Shown here: positions 7,845 through 8,643 of the stretch, piece by piece
How positions within the stretch are numbered: the first letter of the stretch is position 1
How the letters are laid out: each line of letters opens with the position of its first letter
DNA from: Spartobacteria bacterium
Lineage (GTDB): Bacteria; Verrucomicrobiota; Verrucomicrobiia; Chthoniobacterales; UBA6821
Reading direction: 5' to 3'
DNA length: 8,643 nt
Assembly (NCBI GenBank): GCA_947466005.1
Contig: CANIBV010000068.1
Location: 1 to 8,643, forward strand
Program-made: the position numbers and the translations under genes
Notes under the pieces: generated by a model
The model's input: only the letters and a program-made list of their open reading frames with translations
Database searches by the model: none
Told to the model about the DNA's origin: nothing

Positions 7845-8643
7845 ATGGCAGCTAAACAACTCCAGTTCGACGAGGCCGCACGCCACGCACTCCTGCGCGG
7901 TGTCGAGAAACTCGCCAAAGCAGTCAAGGCAACGCTTGGGCCCTCGGGTCGCAACGTCATCCTCGACAAGAAATTCGGCAGCCCAACGATCACCAAGGAC
8001 GGCGTCAGCGTCGCCAAGGAGATCGAGCTTGAGTGCCCGTTCGAGAACATGGGCGCCCAGCTCGTCCGTGAGGTTGCTTCCAAGACCAGCGACATCGCCG
8101 GTGACGGAACAACGACCGCGACCGTGCTCGCCGAGGCCATCTACAAAGAGGGTCTCAAGAACGTCACCGCCGGTGCCAACCCCACTTCCCTGCAGCGCGG
8201 AATCAACAAGGCCGTCGAGGCAATCGTCGGCGAGCTTGCCCGCATCAGCAAGAAGGTGAAGGACAGCTCCGAGATCGCTCAGGTCGCCACCGTCTCCGCC
8301 AACTGGGACACCACCATCGGCCAGATCATTGCTGACGCGATGGACAAGGTCGGCAAGGACGGCACCATCACGGTCGAAGAGGCCAAGTCCATCGAGACCT
8401 CCCTGGACGTCGTCGAGGGAATGCAGTTCGACAAGGGCTACCTCTCTCCCTACTTCGTGACCAACGCCGAGGGAATGGAAGCCGTCCTCGACAGCGCCTA
8501 CATCCTCATCCACGAGAAGAAGATCAGCTCCCTTAAGGACCTGCTTCCCCTTCTCGAGAAGGTTGCCAAGAGCGGCAAGCCACTCCTCATCATCGCCGAA
8601 GACGTCGAGGGCGAGGCCCTTGCCACCCTCGTGGTGAACAAGC
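7845..8643 (+). CDS. groEL: Chaperonin GroEL (Hsp60), N-terminal part, cut by right window edge
   Basis: GroEL forms the double-ring ATP-driven folding chamber that works with GroES. The frame from the ATG at 7845 is open for 266 codons plus one base to the right edge, about half of the usual 540-550 residues. It covers the first equatorial segment, the first intermediate segment and part of the apical domain. Seen are TLGPSGRNVILDK (30-42), TKDGVSVAKEIE (50-61) with Asp52, and GDGTTTATVLA (86-96) with Asp87, the ATP-binding and hydrolysis residues, at the same numbers as in E. coli. Also seen are the apical EGMQFDKGYLSPYF stretch and LLIIAEDVEGEALATLVVNK just before the edge. Residue 34 is Ser where many GroELs have Lys. 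AGAAG (7834-7838) is a weak ribosome binding site 6 nt upstream. Codon use matches groES and dnaK. Confidence 0.98.
   Translation, partial: MAAKQLQFDEAARHALLRGVEKLAKAVKATLGPSGRNVILDKKFGSPTITKDGVSVAKEIELECPFENMGAQLVREVASKTSDIAGDGTTTATVLAEAIYKEGLKNVTAGANPTSLQRGINKAVEAIVGELARISKKVKDSSEIAQVATVSANWDTTIGQIIADAMDKVGKDGTITVEEAKSIETSLDVVEGMQFDKGYLSPYFVTNAEGMEAVLDSAYILIHEKKISSLKDLLPLLEKVAKSGKPLLIIAEDVEGEALATLVVNK

Noticed and set aside
7803..8513. 236-codon minus-strand frame opposite groEL
   Set aside because: Same cause as opposite dnaK: repetitive Asp/Gly/Leu/Val composition mirroring groEL codons, and it lies against a certain gene.

Overview
The window is ordinary bacterial chromosome with dense coding and a GC-rich base composition by eye. 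It has no transposase, phage gene, CRISPR array, tRNA or rRNA that I can see. The mix of genes suggests a Gram-negative-type bacterium: an SppA-type signal peptide peptidase, a CorA transporter, ThiL, and a dnaK gene directly followed by groES-groEL. A member of Verrucomicrobiota or a related phylum is my best guess, but this is inference from overall impression and not a demonstrated placement.

Left half, minus strand (about 1-3688): four genes read right to left in tight succession. They are sppA (3688-2681), a CPBP/CAAX-type intramembrane protease (2684 or 2681 to 1857), thiL (1816-893) and corA (896 to beyond the left edge). sppA and the CPBP gene overlap at their stop and start codons, as do thiL and corA (ATGA). 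The only real gap is 40 nt, before thiL, so this looks like one operon. Two membrane proteases are followed by thiamine-phosphate kinase and a magnesium transporter. No single pathway obviously links all four.

Middle (about 3689-5462): a divergent intergenic region carries a perfect 10-bp inverted repeat on the sppA side and a perfect 8-bp hairpin around a possible rsmA start. Then comes a plus-strand gene encoding RsmA (KsgA), the 16S rRNA dimethyladenosine transferase, fused in frame to a complete C-terminal NUDIX domain of the IDI/YfcD-like type. This fusion is the most unusual item in the window. A cluster of interleaved inverted repeats lies across its stop codon and just ahead of dnaK.

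Right half, plus strand (5463-8643): dnaK, groES and the first 266 codons of groEL form a chaperone cluster with strongly C/G-ending codon usage, as expected for highly expressed genes. grpE, dnaJ and hrcA are not in the window, and I find no full CIRCE operator or sigma-32-type promoter. The groES and groEL leaders are rich in A and C.

I see no strong case for a wholly new system. The RsmA-NUDIX fusion, with a possible internal start for the NUDIX half, is the best lead.
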